This document shows, piece after piece, positions 1-6,060 of a stretch of DNA of 13,727 nt. Source of the stretch: Bacillota bacterium (lineage in GTDB: Bacteria; Bacillota; Clostridia; Peptostreptococcales; Acidaminobacteraceae). The stretch is from contig JAEZUZ010000022.1 in NCBI GenBank assembly GCA_023443345.1, positions 1-13,727 on the forward strand, given 5' to 3'. Below the pieces are notes generated by a model that was given only the letters and a program-made list of their open reading frames with translations, did no database searches and was not told the DNA's origin. Within the stretch, counting starts at the first letter, position 1; every line of letters starts with the position of its first letter. The translations under genes were made by a program, and so were the position numbers.

Positions 1-31
1 ATCTATTAATTAATTCTTTGTCTCTCACCAA
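1..31 (-). CDS. Possible 5' end of YlmH-like S4-domain RNA-binding protein (partial)
   Basis: A reading frame opens with TTG at 31-29, or GTG at 28-26, and stays open to the window edge, reading M-V-R-D-K-E-L-I-N-R. An AAGAGAG ribosome-binding-like stretch lies at 45-39, 7 bases before the TTG. An in-frame stop just upstream (TAA at 46-44) limits the start to this point. The frame is too short to identify by sequence. The ylmH guess rests on established gene order: in Bacillus subtilis and many other Firmicutes ylmG (yggT) is followed by ylmH. What is seen is only an open frame with a plausible start; the identity is inference, and the frame could be spurious. Confidence 0.33.
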   Translation of the reverse strand, partial: MVRDKELINR

Positions 32-64
32 ACGACAACTCTCTTAGCAATTAATTTAATAGAT
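1..64 (-). repeat. Nested inverted repeat around the putative start of the last gene
   Basis: Bases 1-15 and 49-64 are reverse complements apart from one extra A, giving an AT-rich stem of about 15 pairs with one G-C pair. Inside it, TTGTC (38-34) and GACAA (22-18 on the minus strand) form a second short stem. In the leftward transcript the AAGAGAG box falls between the two stems and the TTG/GTG start falls in the inner loop. This could modulate translation of the next gene. There is no U-run, so it is not an intrinsic terminator. In DNA this AT-rich the outer stem may be chance. Confidence 0.4.
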
Positions 65-82
65 CTTGTCTCATCTACGCTT

Positions 83-343
83 TTATAAAATTATTAAACG
101 ATCTAAGGCTTGCAAAAATAAAAGTGCCACAATTGGAGTAAAGTCTAACATACCGCCTTGAGGCATAATATTTCTTATAGGTCTATAAATAGGCTCTGTA
201 AGCAAATGTATAAAACTTACAATAGGATTATCATATGGCAATATAAAAGATAGAAATGCTCTAGCAATAATCAACCACTGTAATGTTTCTAATATTGCGT
301 GTAAATACAATCCAAAATAATAGTAGATTGAATTAAAGTCCAT
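83..343 (-). CDS. yggT: YggT/YlmG family small membrane protein
   Basis: This encodes 86 residues, the usual size for a single-repeat YggT (YlmG) protein. Two hydrophobic segments are visible, about residues 10-34 and 66-85. They are separated by a short polar loop containing T-E-P-I-Y-R-P-I-R and a G-G-M-L-D-F-T-P-I motif, both typical of the family. YggT proteins are integral membrane proteins linked to cell division or membrane organisation in Firmicutes and to nucleoid and chloroplast division phenotypes in plants; their biochemical activity is not settled. The ATG lies 5 bases after the sepF stop, with only a weak TAGG-type ribosome binding site, so translation is probably coupled to sepF. 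The order sepF-yggT matches B. subtilis ylmF-ylmG. Identification is firm; function is inferred from context. Confidence 0.9.
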   Translation of the reverse strand: MDFNSIYYYFGLYLHAILETLQWLIIARAFLSFILPYDNPIVSFIHLLTEPIYRPIRNIMPQGGMLDFTPIVALLFLQALDRLIIL

Positions 344-348
344 CTAGC

Positions 349-858
349 CTACTCTTCTATTTCTGACTTATCTTCTTCTGGTGCAATATGGAAATTTACA
401 CCTCTTGGAATAATTATAAAAGTTGAATTAGCAATTTTTTGTATTTCTGCTCCAAGCGCGTAAGAAGCACCTTCACAGACATAGACTATCTTCTCAGAAA
501 CTTCTTCCTTTGTATTTTCAAAATTGATGATTACTGGATAACCTGTCTTTATATCATCGATCATAGAACGTGCTTCTCCATAAACTACTGGAGCATACTT
601 ACATATTACCATTTTCTTTGATTCTACAGGCTCAATAACCTCTTGATATACATGATGTGGTTTCTGATACTCTCTCCTATAATCACTCTCTGCATAAGTT
701 GGTCTTGTCTTATGAGTTTTTGTGGTCCTCTGAGTAGTTGCACTAGGTGTAGGCTGATATGACTGTTCTGTCTCAACAACTCTACTTGTTGTTACCTCTT
801 CTTCGTCTTGACCTTCTAACCCAAAAAAATACTTTACTTTATCAAACATAGCACTCAC
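349..858 (-). CDS. sepF: Cell division protein SepF
   Basis: SepF (YlmF) binds the FtsZ C-terminal tail, polymerises into rings or arcs and tethers FtsZ filaments to the membrane. The 169-residue product has the family layout. Near the N terminus, residues 4-14 (M-F-D-K-V-K-Y-F-F-G-L) look like the amphipathic membrane-targeting helix. Residues 15-78 are an acidic, Thr/Ser/Pro-rich linker. The conserved SepF domain spans about 79-160 and includes Y-A-L-G-A-E-I-Q-K-I. I chose the GTG start at 858-856 because AGGAGG at 869-864 sits 5 bases before it; the internal ATG at 849-847 would be 14 bases away. With GTG the gene overlaps yggS by 17 bases. No ftsA is visible in the window, so SepF may be a main FtsZ membrane anchor here (inference). 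Confidence 0.95.
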   Translation of the reverse strand: MSAMFDKVKYFFGLEGQDEEEVTTSRVVETEQSYQPTPSATTQRTTKTHKTRPTYAESDYRREYQKPHHVYQEVIEPVESKKMVICKYAPVVYGEARSMIDDIKTGYPVIINFENTKEEVSEKIVYVCEGASYALGAEIQKIANSTFIIIPRGVNFHIAPEEDKSEIEE

Positions 859-1510
859 TAGTTCCTCCTACTATTTTTCTGCCTATTCTTATCATGTTTG
901 AGCCACAGGAAAGTGCAATTTCGTAGTCATTTGACATTCCCATGGATAGATATTGCATATCTAGTTCATTATAATATTTATTTTTATAATAGTCAAAGAT
1001 ATATTGAGTATCTTTAAAATATCTTGTTAATTCTTCTTTATCATCTGTCAATGGTGCTATCATCATAAGACCCATTATATTTAAATTTTTCAACTCTTTA
1101 ATTTTAAGAAAAGCCTCTTCTAACTCCTCTTTAGCAAATCCCTGTTTTTGAGTTTCCCCTGCAATATTTACCTGCAATAAAATATTTTGAGTATATCCTA
1201 ACTTTTTAGCGTGTGCATCTATTTCGTTAGCTAAATCAACACTGTCAACAGAATGTATTAAATATACTCTATCCTTTAAATATTTAATTTTATTCTTCTG
1301 CAAAGGACCTATAAAATGAATTCTAGCTCTGGAGTCAATAAATGGCAACTTATCCCTTAAAACTTGTGCTCTGTTTTCTGCTATATCTAAAAAACCTTCA
1401 TCAATCAACTCGTTTGTTCTATCTATGCCAACAGTCTTTGTCACACATACTAGAGTTGCATTGTATTGTTTTGCCTTTTCAACAATTTCTTTAACTTGAG
1501 CTCTTATCAT
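842..1510 (-). CDS. yggS: PLP homeostasis protein YggS/YlmE (PLPBP family)
   Basis: This is a pyridoxal-5'-phosphate-binding protein of the YggS/PROSC family, a single-domain TIM barrel of fold type III without known catalytic activity, which affects B6 vitamer and amino acid balance in the cytosol. It has 222 residues, normal for the family. Lys25 in V-T-K-T is the expected PLP Schiff-base lysine. Further family motifs are A-E-N-R-A-Q (usually G-E-N-R-V-Q), H-F-I-G-P-L-Q-K-N-K, and near the C terminus L-S-M-G-M-S-N-D and the phosphate-binding G-S-N-M-I-R-I-G-R. The ATG overlaps the preceding gene by 20 bases, with AAGGAAA 4 bases upstream. Its place directly before sepF matches B. subtilis ylmE-ylmF. 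Confidence 0.95.
   Translation of the reverse strand: MIRAQVKEIVEKAKQYNATLVCVTKTVGIDRTNELIDEGFLDIAENRAQVLRDKLPFIDSRARIHFIGPLQKNKIKYLKDRVYLIHSVDSVDLANEIDAHAKKLGYTQNILLQVNIAGETQKQGFAKEELEEAFLKIKELKNLNIMGLMMIAPLTDDKEELTRYFKDTQYIFDYYKNKYYNELDMQYLSMGMSNDYEIALSCGSNMIRIGRKIVGGTSECYV
864..869 (-). promoter_or_regulatory. Ribosome binding site deciding the sepF start
   Basis: AGGAGG sits 5 bases before GTG at 858-856 but 14 bases before the next in-frame ATG at 849-847. The spacing matches that of ftsZ (5) and mraY (4), so GTG is the better start. The site lies inside the 3' end of yggS. Confidence 0.75.
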
Positions 1511-2675
1511 CTGGTTTCCTTAGAATTTCGTCATAGACTGATATAGTTTCTACTGATTCAATATTACCATCTTCTTTGAGTTTGGTAAAATAATCGTGTG
1601 TTATAATGCATTTTCCATTTATTCTTGTCTGAACTTCTATCGGTACAAATAAAGTACTTCCATCACGTCTTAAAATATAAACACCTTCTTCACCATCTTT
1701 TTTAACAATAGATTCTTCATTGATTACTATACCATAATTCTTAACTGGTTTTACAATTAAATCAACTTCTCTGAGATTCTTCATACTTTCAAAATCCTGA
1801 AGTATCTTTATCTTTACACCATAACCACCTTCAGTAGAAAAAATCTGATCAACTACAGTCTCAACTTCAACTCCATTTATATATGTCTGAAATCTCTTAG
1901 CACTTTCAAAATACGATAGTAATTCTGGCTCTATTTTAATTACTAAGTATACTGAACCATTGTCAATTATTCTTAAAAATGGTTCCCCTTTTTTTACTTC
2001 TCTTTTAATTGTTGAATCTTTAATTTCAGGAAACTTTGAATAATCCATTATATAAATATTGTCAAGATTAAACAGAGTATCTTGAAATGAAGCATTCTGA
2101 CTTACTATTCCAGCAATATTTGCATATATTGTATACTTATTTGAAGATCTACTTTCACTAGAAAAATTTCTAGTATAAGATGATACCGGCTTATTTAATT
2201 CAATTTTTTCTACTTCGTTAAATTGATTGTATACAGCATATCTATAAGAGAGGTCCTTTTGAGCTCTCTCAAGTTCACTTGTATTTTTCTCCTTAAAGAA
2301 GAAAGTAACTTCATCTTCTAATGACTTAATTTCTTTTTCAATTGTGTCTTTTTTTATAATTAAACTATCTATATCTGGCGGTTGTTCTACATTTTTTGAT
2401 ATATTATCTTCTATAACTGTAGCTATAGGTTGAGAAACTGAAACTCTCTCTCCATTTTGAGTTAGATATTCCACTCTTCCATCAACTGGAGATTCAATTA
2501 TTGTTTCATTAAAAAACAAATATCCTTTAGTCTTATACTCAAATTCAAGAGTATCAAATACTGCCGGGTATGTCTGAGGTGTTGTAGAAAAAAAACCAAA
2601 TAATCTTAAAATTATAAATATCAATACAACTGCAACTATAAAAATTACCATTGTAATCAATTTCTTATTCTTCAT
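1491..2675 (-). CDS. HlyD-like membrane-anchored adaptor protein, no transporter partner nearby
   Basis: The 394-residue protein has a single N-terminal transmembrane anchor at about 6-28, preceded by a positive K-N-K-K stretch, so most of it should lie outside the membrane. Residues 60-88 (E-S-P-V-D-G-R-V, then N-G-E-R-V) form the first half of a barrel-sandwich (lipoyl-like) hybrid motif. Residues about 103-145 are charged and helical, a likely coiled-coil hairpin. The second half-motif may lie at 181-200 (I-A-G-I-V-S), with V-K-K-G-E-P-F-L at 228-235, followed by beta-rich membrane-fusion-type domains. This is the architecture of HlyD/membrane-fusion adaptors. No ABC, MFS or RND transporter is adjacent. 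It overlaps gpsA by an ATGA junction and yggS by 20 bases, so it is made with division and envelope genes. The substrate is unknown; a role in envelope or septum assembly is inference. Confidence 0.8.
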   Translation of the reverse strand: MKNKKLITMVIFIVAVVLIFIILRLFGFFSTTPQTYPAVFDTLEFEYKTKGYLFFNETIIESPVDGRVEYLTQNGERVSVSQPIATVIEDNISKNVEQPPDIDSLIIKKDTIEKEIKSLEDEVTFFFKEKNTSELERAQKDLSYRYAVYNQFNEVEKIELNKPVSSYTRNFSSESRSSNKYTIYANIAGIVSQNASFQDTLFNLDNIYIMDYSKFPEIKDSTIKREVKKGEPFLRIIDNGSVYLVIKIEPELLSYFESAKRFQTYINGVEVETVVDQIFSTEGGYGVKIKILQDFESMKNLREVDLIVKPVKNYGIVINEESIVKKDGEEGVYILRRDGSTLFVPIEVQTRINGKCIITHDYFTKLKEDGNIESVETISVYDEILRKPDDKSSS

Positions 2676-3655
2676 ATAGTTTCTTCTTTAAATTCCCTTG
2701 TCATAAGTTCATAGACTGTCTCTTTAGGTTTTTTTGCTTCATAGATTACCTTGTATAGATTTTCAAATAAAGGCATCTCTATATTTTTCTCTTTAGCCAT
2801 TTTTAAAGCAGCTTCTAAAGTTTTAACTCCTTCAACTACCATTCCAACTTTTTGACTAGCTTCTTCTACTGAGTAACCCTGAGCAATAAATTTTCCCCAT
2901 CTTCTATTTCTTGAATGAAGACTTGTACATGTAACAATTATATCTCCATATCCACTTAAACCTAGGAAAGTTTCTAATTTAGAACCATAGGACATTGCTA
3001 ATCTCATGATTTCAAAAGATCCCCTAGTCATAATTGCAGCCTTTGTATTATCTCCAAAACCAAGACCATCGGCTAGTCCAATCATAATAGCTAATACATT
3101 TTTAAATGCAGCAGCTAATTCAACTCCTGTAGTATCTTTTGAATAATATATCCTAAAAGTATCAGAAGAAAATTCCTTCTGCAATTTTTTAGCAATAGCT
3201 TCATCATCTCCAGCAATAGTTACTGCAGTTGGAGTATCTATTCCAACTTCCTCTGCATGAGAAGGTCCACTTATACAGAAGTACTTACAATTTGTCTTTT
3301 CTCTTACTAACTGTCCTATTGTCTTAAGACTATTTAAATCTATTCCCTTGCTTAAATTGACAAATATTTTGTCAGAAAGCAAATCTCTATTTTGAGAAAG
3401 AAATCCAGAAATAGCTTGAGCACTTATCGCCATTACAAATACTTCGCAATCTCTTATATCTTCAATTTCATAAGTCCATTTAATCCTACTATCAAGTATT
3501 ACTCCAGGTAGAAAATGTGGATTTTCCCTCTTCTCTCTTACATACTCAATTAGAGATTTATCTATTCCATAGACTGTTACATCATGACCAATTCTGCTTA
3601 AGTGATGTGCAAAAGCTGAGCCCCAACTTCCGCTTCCAATAATTGAAACTTTCAT
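2672..3655 (-). CDS. gpsA: NAD(P)H-dependent glycerol-3-phosphate dehydrogenase
   Basis: GpsA reduces dihydroxyacetone phosphate to sn-glycerol-3-phosphate with NAD(P)H, supplying the phospholipid backbone in the cytosol. The 327-residue product is close to the usual length. The N-terminal Rossmann fold carries G-S-G-S-W-G at 7-12. Other family motifs are L-S-K-G-I at 101-105, S-G-P-S-H-A-E-E-V at 129-137, the catalytic Lys185 in A-A-F-K-N-V, and G-L-G-F-G-D-N-T-K-A-A at 197-207. Start and stop both sit in 4-base ATGA overlaps, with der upstream and the HlyD-like gene downstream. A strong GAGGTGA box lies within the last codons of der. The der-gpsA pair is also found in B. subtilis, but here the next gene is an adaptor rather than spoIVA. 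Confidence 0.97.
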   Translation of the reverse strand: MKVSIIGSGSWGSAFAHHLSRIGHDVTVYGIDKSLIEYVREKRENPHFLPGVILDSRIKWTYEIEDIRDCEVFVMAISAQAISGFLSQNRDLLSDKIFVNLSKGIDLNSLKTIGQLVREKTNCKYFCISGPSHAEEVGIDTPTAVTIAGDDEAIAKKLQKEFSSDTFRIYYSKDTTGVELAAAFKNVLAIMIGLADGLGFGDNTKAAIMTRGSFEIMRLAMSYGSKLETFLGLSGYGDIIVTCTSLHSRNRRWGKFIAQGYSVEEASQKVGMVVEGVKTLEAALKMAKEKNIEMPLFENLYKVIYEAKKPKETVYELMTREFKEETI

Positions 3656-4965
3656 TTCTCACCTCTTTGTCTAACTGTCATTCTAATAGGAGTTCCAGAA
3701 AAATCGTATGCAGCTCTTATCGTATTTTCTAAATACCTCATATATGAAAAGTGAGCATATTCCTTTTTATTTACAAAGAAAACAAACTCTGGAGGATTTA
3801 CCGAAGATTGTGTGACATAGTATACCTTTAATCTAACACCCTTATCTGAAGGTGCAACATTTCTAAGTATTGCCTCAGATATCAGGTCATTTAGATGACC
3901 TGTAGGTATTCTCCTATTTCTATTTTCATCAATCTTTTCAATCATCTGCATAATAGTATGCAGCCTCTGGTGTTCATATACACTTATTGGTTGGAAAAAA
4001 GCATACTTTAAAAATGGAAATTCCTTATAGAAATATTTTTCCCATTCTCTATATGTATTATGATCTTTTTCTAAAAGATCCCATTTGTTTAATAATACTA
4101 TTATACTTTTACCCTCATTATGGGCATAACCTATTATTTTTTTATCTTGTTCAGCAAAACCCTCACTTGCATCTACAACTAGCATAGCTACATCTGAACG
4201 ATCAATAGCTCTATATGCTCTAATTACAGAGAAATGTTCAACAGATTCATTTACTTTTTTACGCCTTCTAATTCCGGCTGTATCTGTAAAAATATACTTT
4301 TTATTGTGATATTTTACTTCAACATCTATAGCATCTCTAGTTGTGCCTGCAATTGGAGAAACAATAGTTCTCTCTTGACCTATCATCGCATTAAGTAGAG
4401 AGCTCTTTCCTGCATTTGGTCTTCCAACTATTGCTATCTTGGTTATCTGTTCTTCTTCATCTTCCTGCTTTTGCCCAAAGTGTTTTACGGTCTCATCTAA
4501 TAAATCTCCAATATTTAATTGGTTAGCTGCACTTATAGGTATTATCTTAAATCCAAACTCATAGAATTCATAAAGATCTGGATCTTCATTAAAATTATCT
4601 ACCTTATTTACAACTAAAATTACAGGTTTCTGAGTTTTATATAATCTCTGAGCTACTTCTCTATCAGAAGTTGTCATACCATCTTTATAATCTACTACAA
4701 ATAGAATTACATCTGCAATTGAAATAGCAGTTTTTGCCTGCTCTGTAACCTTTACTTCTATTTCATTTTTAGATTCAAATACAAGACCACCTGTATCAAC
4801 AAGTTGAAAATTATATCCAAGCCATGATGTGTCTTGAACTATTCTATCTCTTGTAACACCTGAAACGTCTTCCTCTATGGCTATTCTTTTTCCTATAATT
4901 TTGTTAAAAAGTGTGCTCTTACCAACGTTTGGTCTTCCAACGATCGCAACAACAGGCTTTGACAT
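3652..4965 (-). CDS. der: Ribosome-assembly GTPase Der (EngA)
   Basis: Der is a tandem-GTPase protein needed for maturation of the 50S ribosomal subunit. With the start used here it has 437 residues. G domain 1 has G-R-P-N-V-G-K-S at 10-17, D-T-G-G at 57-60 and N-K-V-D at 120-123. G domain 2 has G-R-P-N-A-G-K-S at 181-188, D-T-A-G at 228-231 and N-K-W-D at 293-296. A KH-like domain follows from about 350. I chose the ATG at 4965-4963 because AGGAG at 4975-4971 precedes it by 5 bases and the family normally begins M-x-K-P-x-V-A-I-V-G. An in-frame ATG 7 codons upstream lacks a ribosome binding site and would overlap pgeF. The second G5 motif reads I-S-V-Y rather than the usual S-A-x-x-G. Confidence 0.97.
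   Translation of the reverse strand: MSKPVVAIVGRPNVGKSTLFNKIIGKRIAIEEDVSGVTRDRIVQDTSWLGYNFQLVDTGGLVFESKNEIEVKVTEQAKTAISIADVILFVVDYKDGMTTSDREVAQRLYKTQKPVILVVNKVDNFNEDPDLYEFYEFGFKIIPISAANQLNIGDLLDETVKHFGQKQEDEEEQITKIAIVGRPNAGKSSLLNAMIGQERTIVSPIAGTTRDAIDVEVKYHNKKYIFTDTAGIRRRKKVNESVEHFSVIRAYRAIDRSDVAMLVVDASEGFAEQDKKIIGYAHNEGKSIIVLLNKWDLLEKDHNTYREWEKYFYKEFPFLKYAFFQPISVYEHQRLHTIMQMIEKIDENRNRRIPTGHLNDLISEAILRNVAPSDKGVRLKVYYVTQSSVNPPEFVFFVNKKEYAHFSYMRYLENTIRAAYDFSGTPIRMTVRQRGEK
3659..3665 (-). promoter_or_regulatory. Ribosome binding site of gpsA
   Basis: GAGGTGA, a long match to the 16S rRNA 3' end, lies 3 bases before ATG at 3655-3653 and is encoded by the final Arg-Gly-Glu codons of der. The close spacing and ATGA overlap suggest both coupling and strong re-initiation. 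Confidence 0.7.
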
Positions 4966-4970
4966 TCTAT

Positions 4971-4975
4971 CTCCT
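4971..4975 (-). promoter_or_regulatory. Ribosome binding site deciding the der start
   Basis: AGGAG lies 5 bases before ATG at 4965-4963 and straddles the end of pgeF (stop codon at 4976-4974). The upstream in-frame ATG at 4986-4984 has no such element, so the shorter Der is preferred. Confidence 0.75.
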
Positions 4976-5597
4976 ATTCTATACATATGGTGGCTATATT
5001 TCTTCCAGATAATAGCCCATCTCGTCTATAAGAATGTAAATTTAAATCACTAAAAGTACATCTATTATCAAAAGTTATTTGACTGCTATCTATATATTCA
5101 ATCAGTTGATTATAACATAATTTTCTATTGTCAAAGAAGATTTTATCATCTTTAAATATAAAATAACTATTTTGAAAATTTTCTAAAAAGTCCTCTTTAA
5201 CTTCGTAATTTTCCCAAGAAATACTAGGACCCATGTGGACTCTCAAGTCTTTTAAATTAAAACCTTCTTCAACTATTTTATCGATCATTCTTGAAACTAT
5301 ATTTAACTTACTTCCCTTCCATCCGCTGTGACAAAGTCCTACATATTTCTGGTTTGCATCATAAAAATATATAGGAATACAATCAGCAAATGTGCCTATA
5401 AGTAAAAAATGGGAATCTTTTGTAAGAATCCCATCTGTAGCTTCAAGTAGTTTAAATGAATTATCTTTACTTACCAAAGAAACTTTATCACTATGAATTT
5501 GTGACATAAAAGCTTTTGGATTGGGGAATTTATTTAAGATGTCTATATTAAAAACCTCTTCACTTAGTTCCCTGCCATAAAATTTAATTTTTACCAC
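4974..5597 (-). CDS. pgeF: PgeF/YlmD (YfiH) family, short form
   Basis: This belongs to the DUF152/YfiH family, once called multicopper polyphenol oxidase or laccase-domain protein and since linked to peptidoglycan editing (PgeF) and purine nucleoside phosphorylase activity. The expected zinc or active-site residues are present: His35 in Q-I-H-S-D-K-V, Cys73 in F-A-D-C-I-P, and His90 in L-C-H-S-G-W-K-G. Also visible are G-P-S-I at 123-126, N-Y-E-V at 130-133 and S-Y-R-R-D-G at 189-194. At 207 residues it is shorter than the common 240-280, with the loss at the N terminus: only 34 residues precede His35. The GTG start at 5597-5595 overlaps nrdR by 14 bases and has a poor ribosome binding site. 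An in-frame stop at 5621-5619 rules out a long upstream extension. The exact start is uncertain. Confidence 0.88.
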   Translation of the reverse strand: MVKIKFYGRELSEEVFNIDILNKFPNPKAFMSQIHSDKVSLVSKDNSFKLLEATDGILTKDSHFLLIGTFADCIPIYFYDANQKYVGLCHSGWKGSKLNIVSRMIDKIVEEGFNLKDLRVHMGPSISWENYEVKEDFLENFQNSYFIFKDDKIFFDNRKLCYNQLIEYIDSSQITFDNRCTFSDLNLHSYRRDGLLSGRNIATICIE

Positions 5598-6051
5598 TTT
5601 TATCTTTTTTATATCCTTCTACTACTTCTGTAAATGAAGAAACATCCTTAAAGGATTTATAGACTGAAGCAAATCGCACATATGCGACCTCGTCTAAATC
5701 CTTTAGTCCTGACATAATAAGTTGACCAATATATTGACTTTCAACCTCAAGAAGACCAGTATTAATTATTTGCGAATATATATCTTCTGCCAATGAATCG
5801 ATGTCTACTTGACTCACATCTCTTTTATAACATGCCCTTGATATGCCATTTCTGATCTTATCAATGTTAAAAGCTTCTTTCTGGCCATCTTTTTTTATTA
5901 CCATGACATCCTGGGTTTCAATTTTCTCATAGGAAGTAAATCTCTTTCCACAGTTATTGCAAAGCCTTCTTCTTCTAATAGAAGTATGGTCAGAGTTTGG
6001 CCTAGAATCTATTACGCCAGTATTTAAATCTTTACAGTATGGACAACGCAT
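5584..6051 (-). CDS. nrdR: Transcriptional repressor NrdR
   Basis: NrdR senses ATP/dATP through an ATP-cone and represses ribonucleotide reductase genes when dATP is high. The 155-residue product has the standard layout. The N-terminal zinc ribbon uses Cys3, Cys6, Cys31 and Cys34 and contains V-I-D-S-R-P and the basic I-R-R-R-R-L-C segment. The ATP-cone runs from about 49 to 139 (V-M-V-I-K-K-D-G-Q-K-E onward). It starts 9 bases after the ftsZ stop; a GAGGT element lies in the last ftsZ codons but is 14 bases from the ATG, so its own initiation looks weak and coupling to ftsZ is likely. No NrdR-box pair was seen in the window and no ribonucleotide reductase gene is present, so its targets lie elsewhere. 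Confidence 0.97.
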   Translation of the reverse strand: MRCPYCKDLNTGVIDSRPNSDHTSIRRRRLCNNCGKRFTSYEKIETQDVMVIKKDGQKEAFNIDKIRNGISRACYKRDVSQVDIDSLAEDIYSQIINTGLLEVESQYIGQLIMSGLKDLDEVAYVRFASVYKSFKDVSSFTEVVEGYKKDKSGKN

Positions 6052-6060
6052 AAATTAATA

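Noticed and set aside
439..621. Plus-strand open frame inside sepF (also similar short frames at 3987-4187, 7947-8144 and 11181-11378)
   Set aside because: All are antisense shadows inside well-supported genes, with no recognisable domains and no supporting initiation signals.
1491..2675. A complete HlyD-type export system
   Set aside because: Only the adaptor-like gene is present; no ATPase, permease or outer-membrane channel is encoded in the window.
4966..4986. Seven-codon N-terminal extension of Der from the ATG at 4986
   Set aside because: It lacks a ribosome binding site and overlaps pgeF, while the ATG at 4965 has AGGAG at 5 bases and gives the normal family N terminus.
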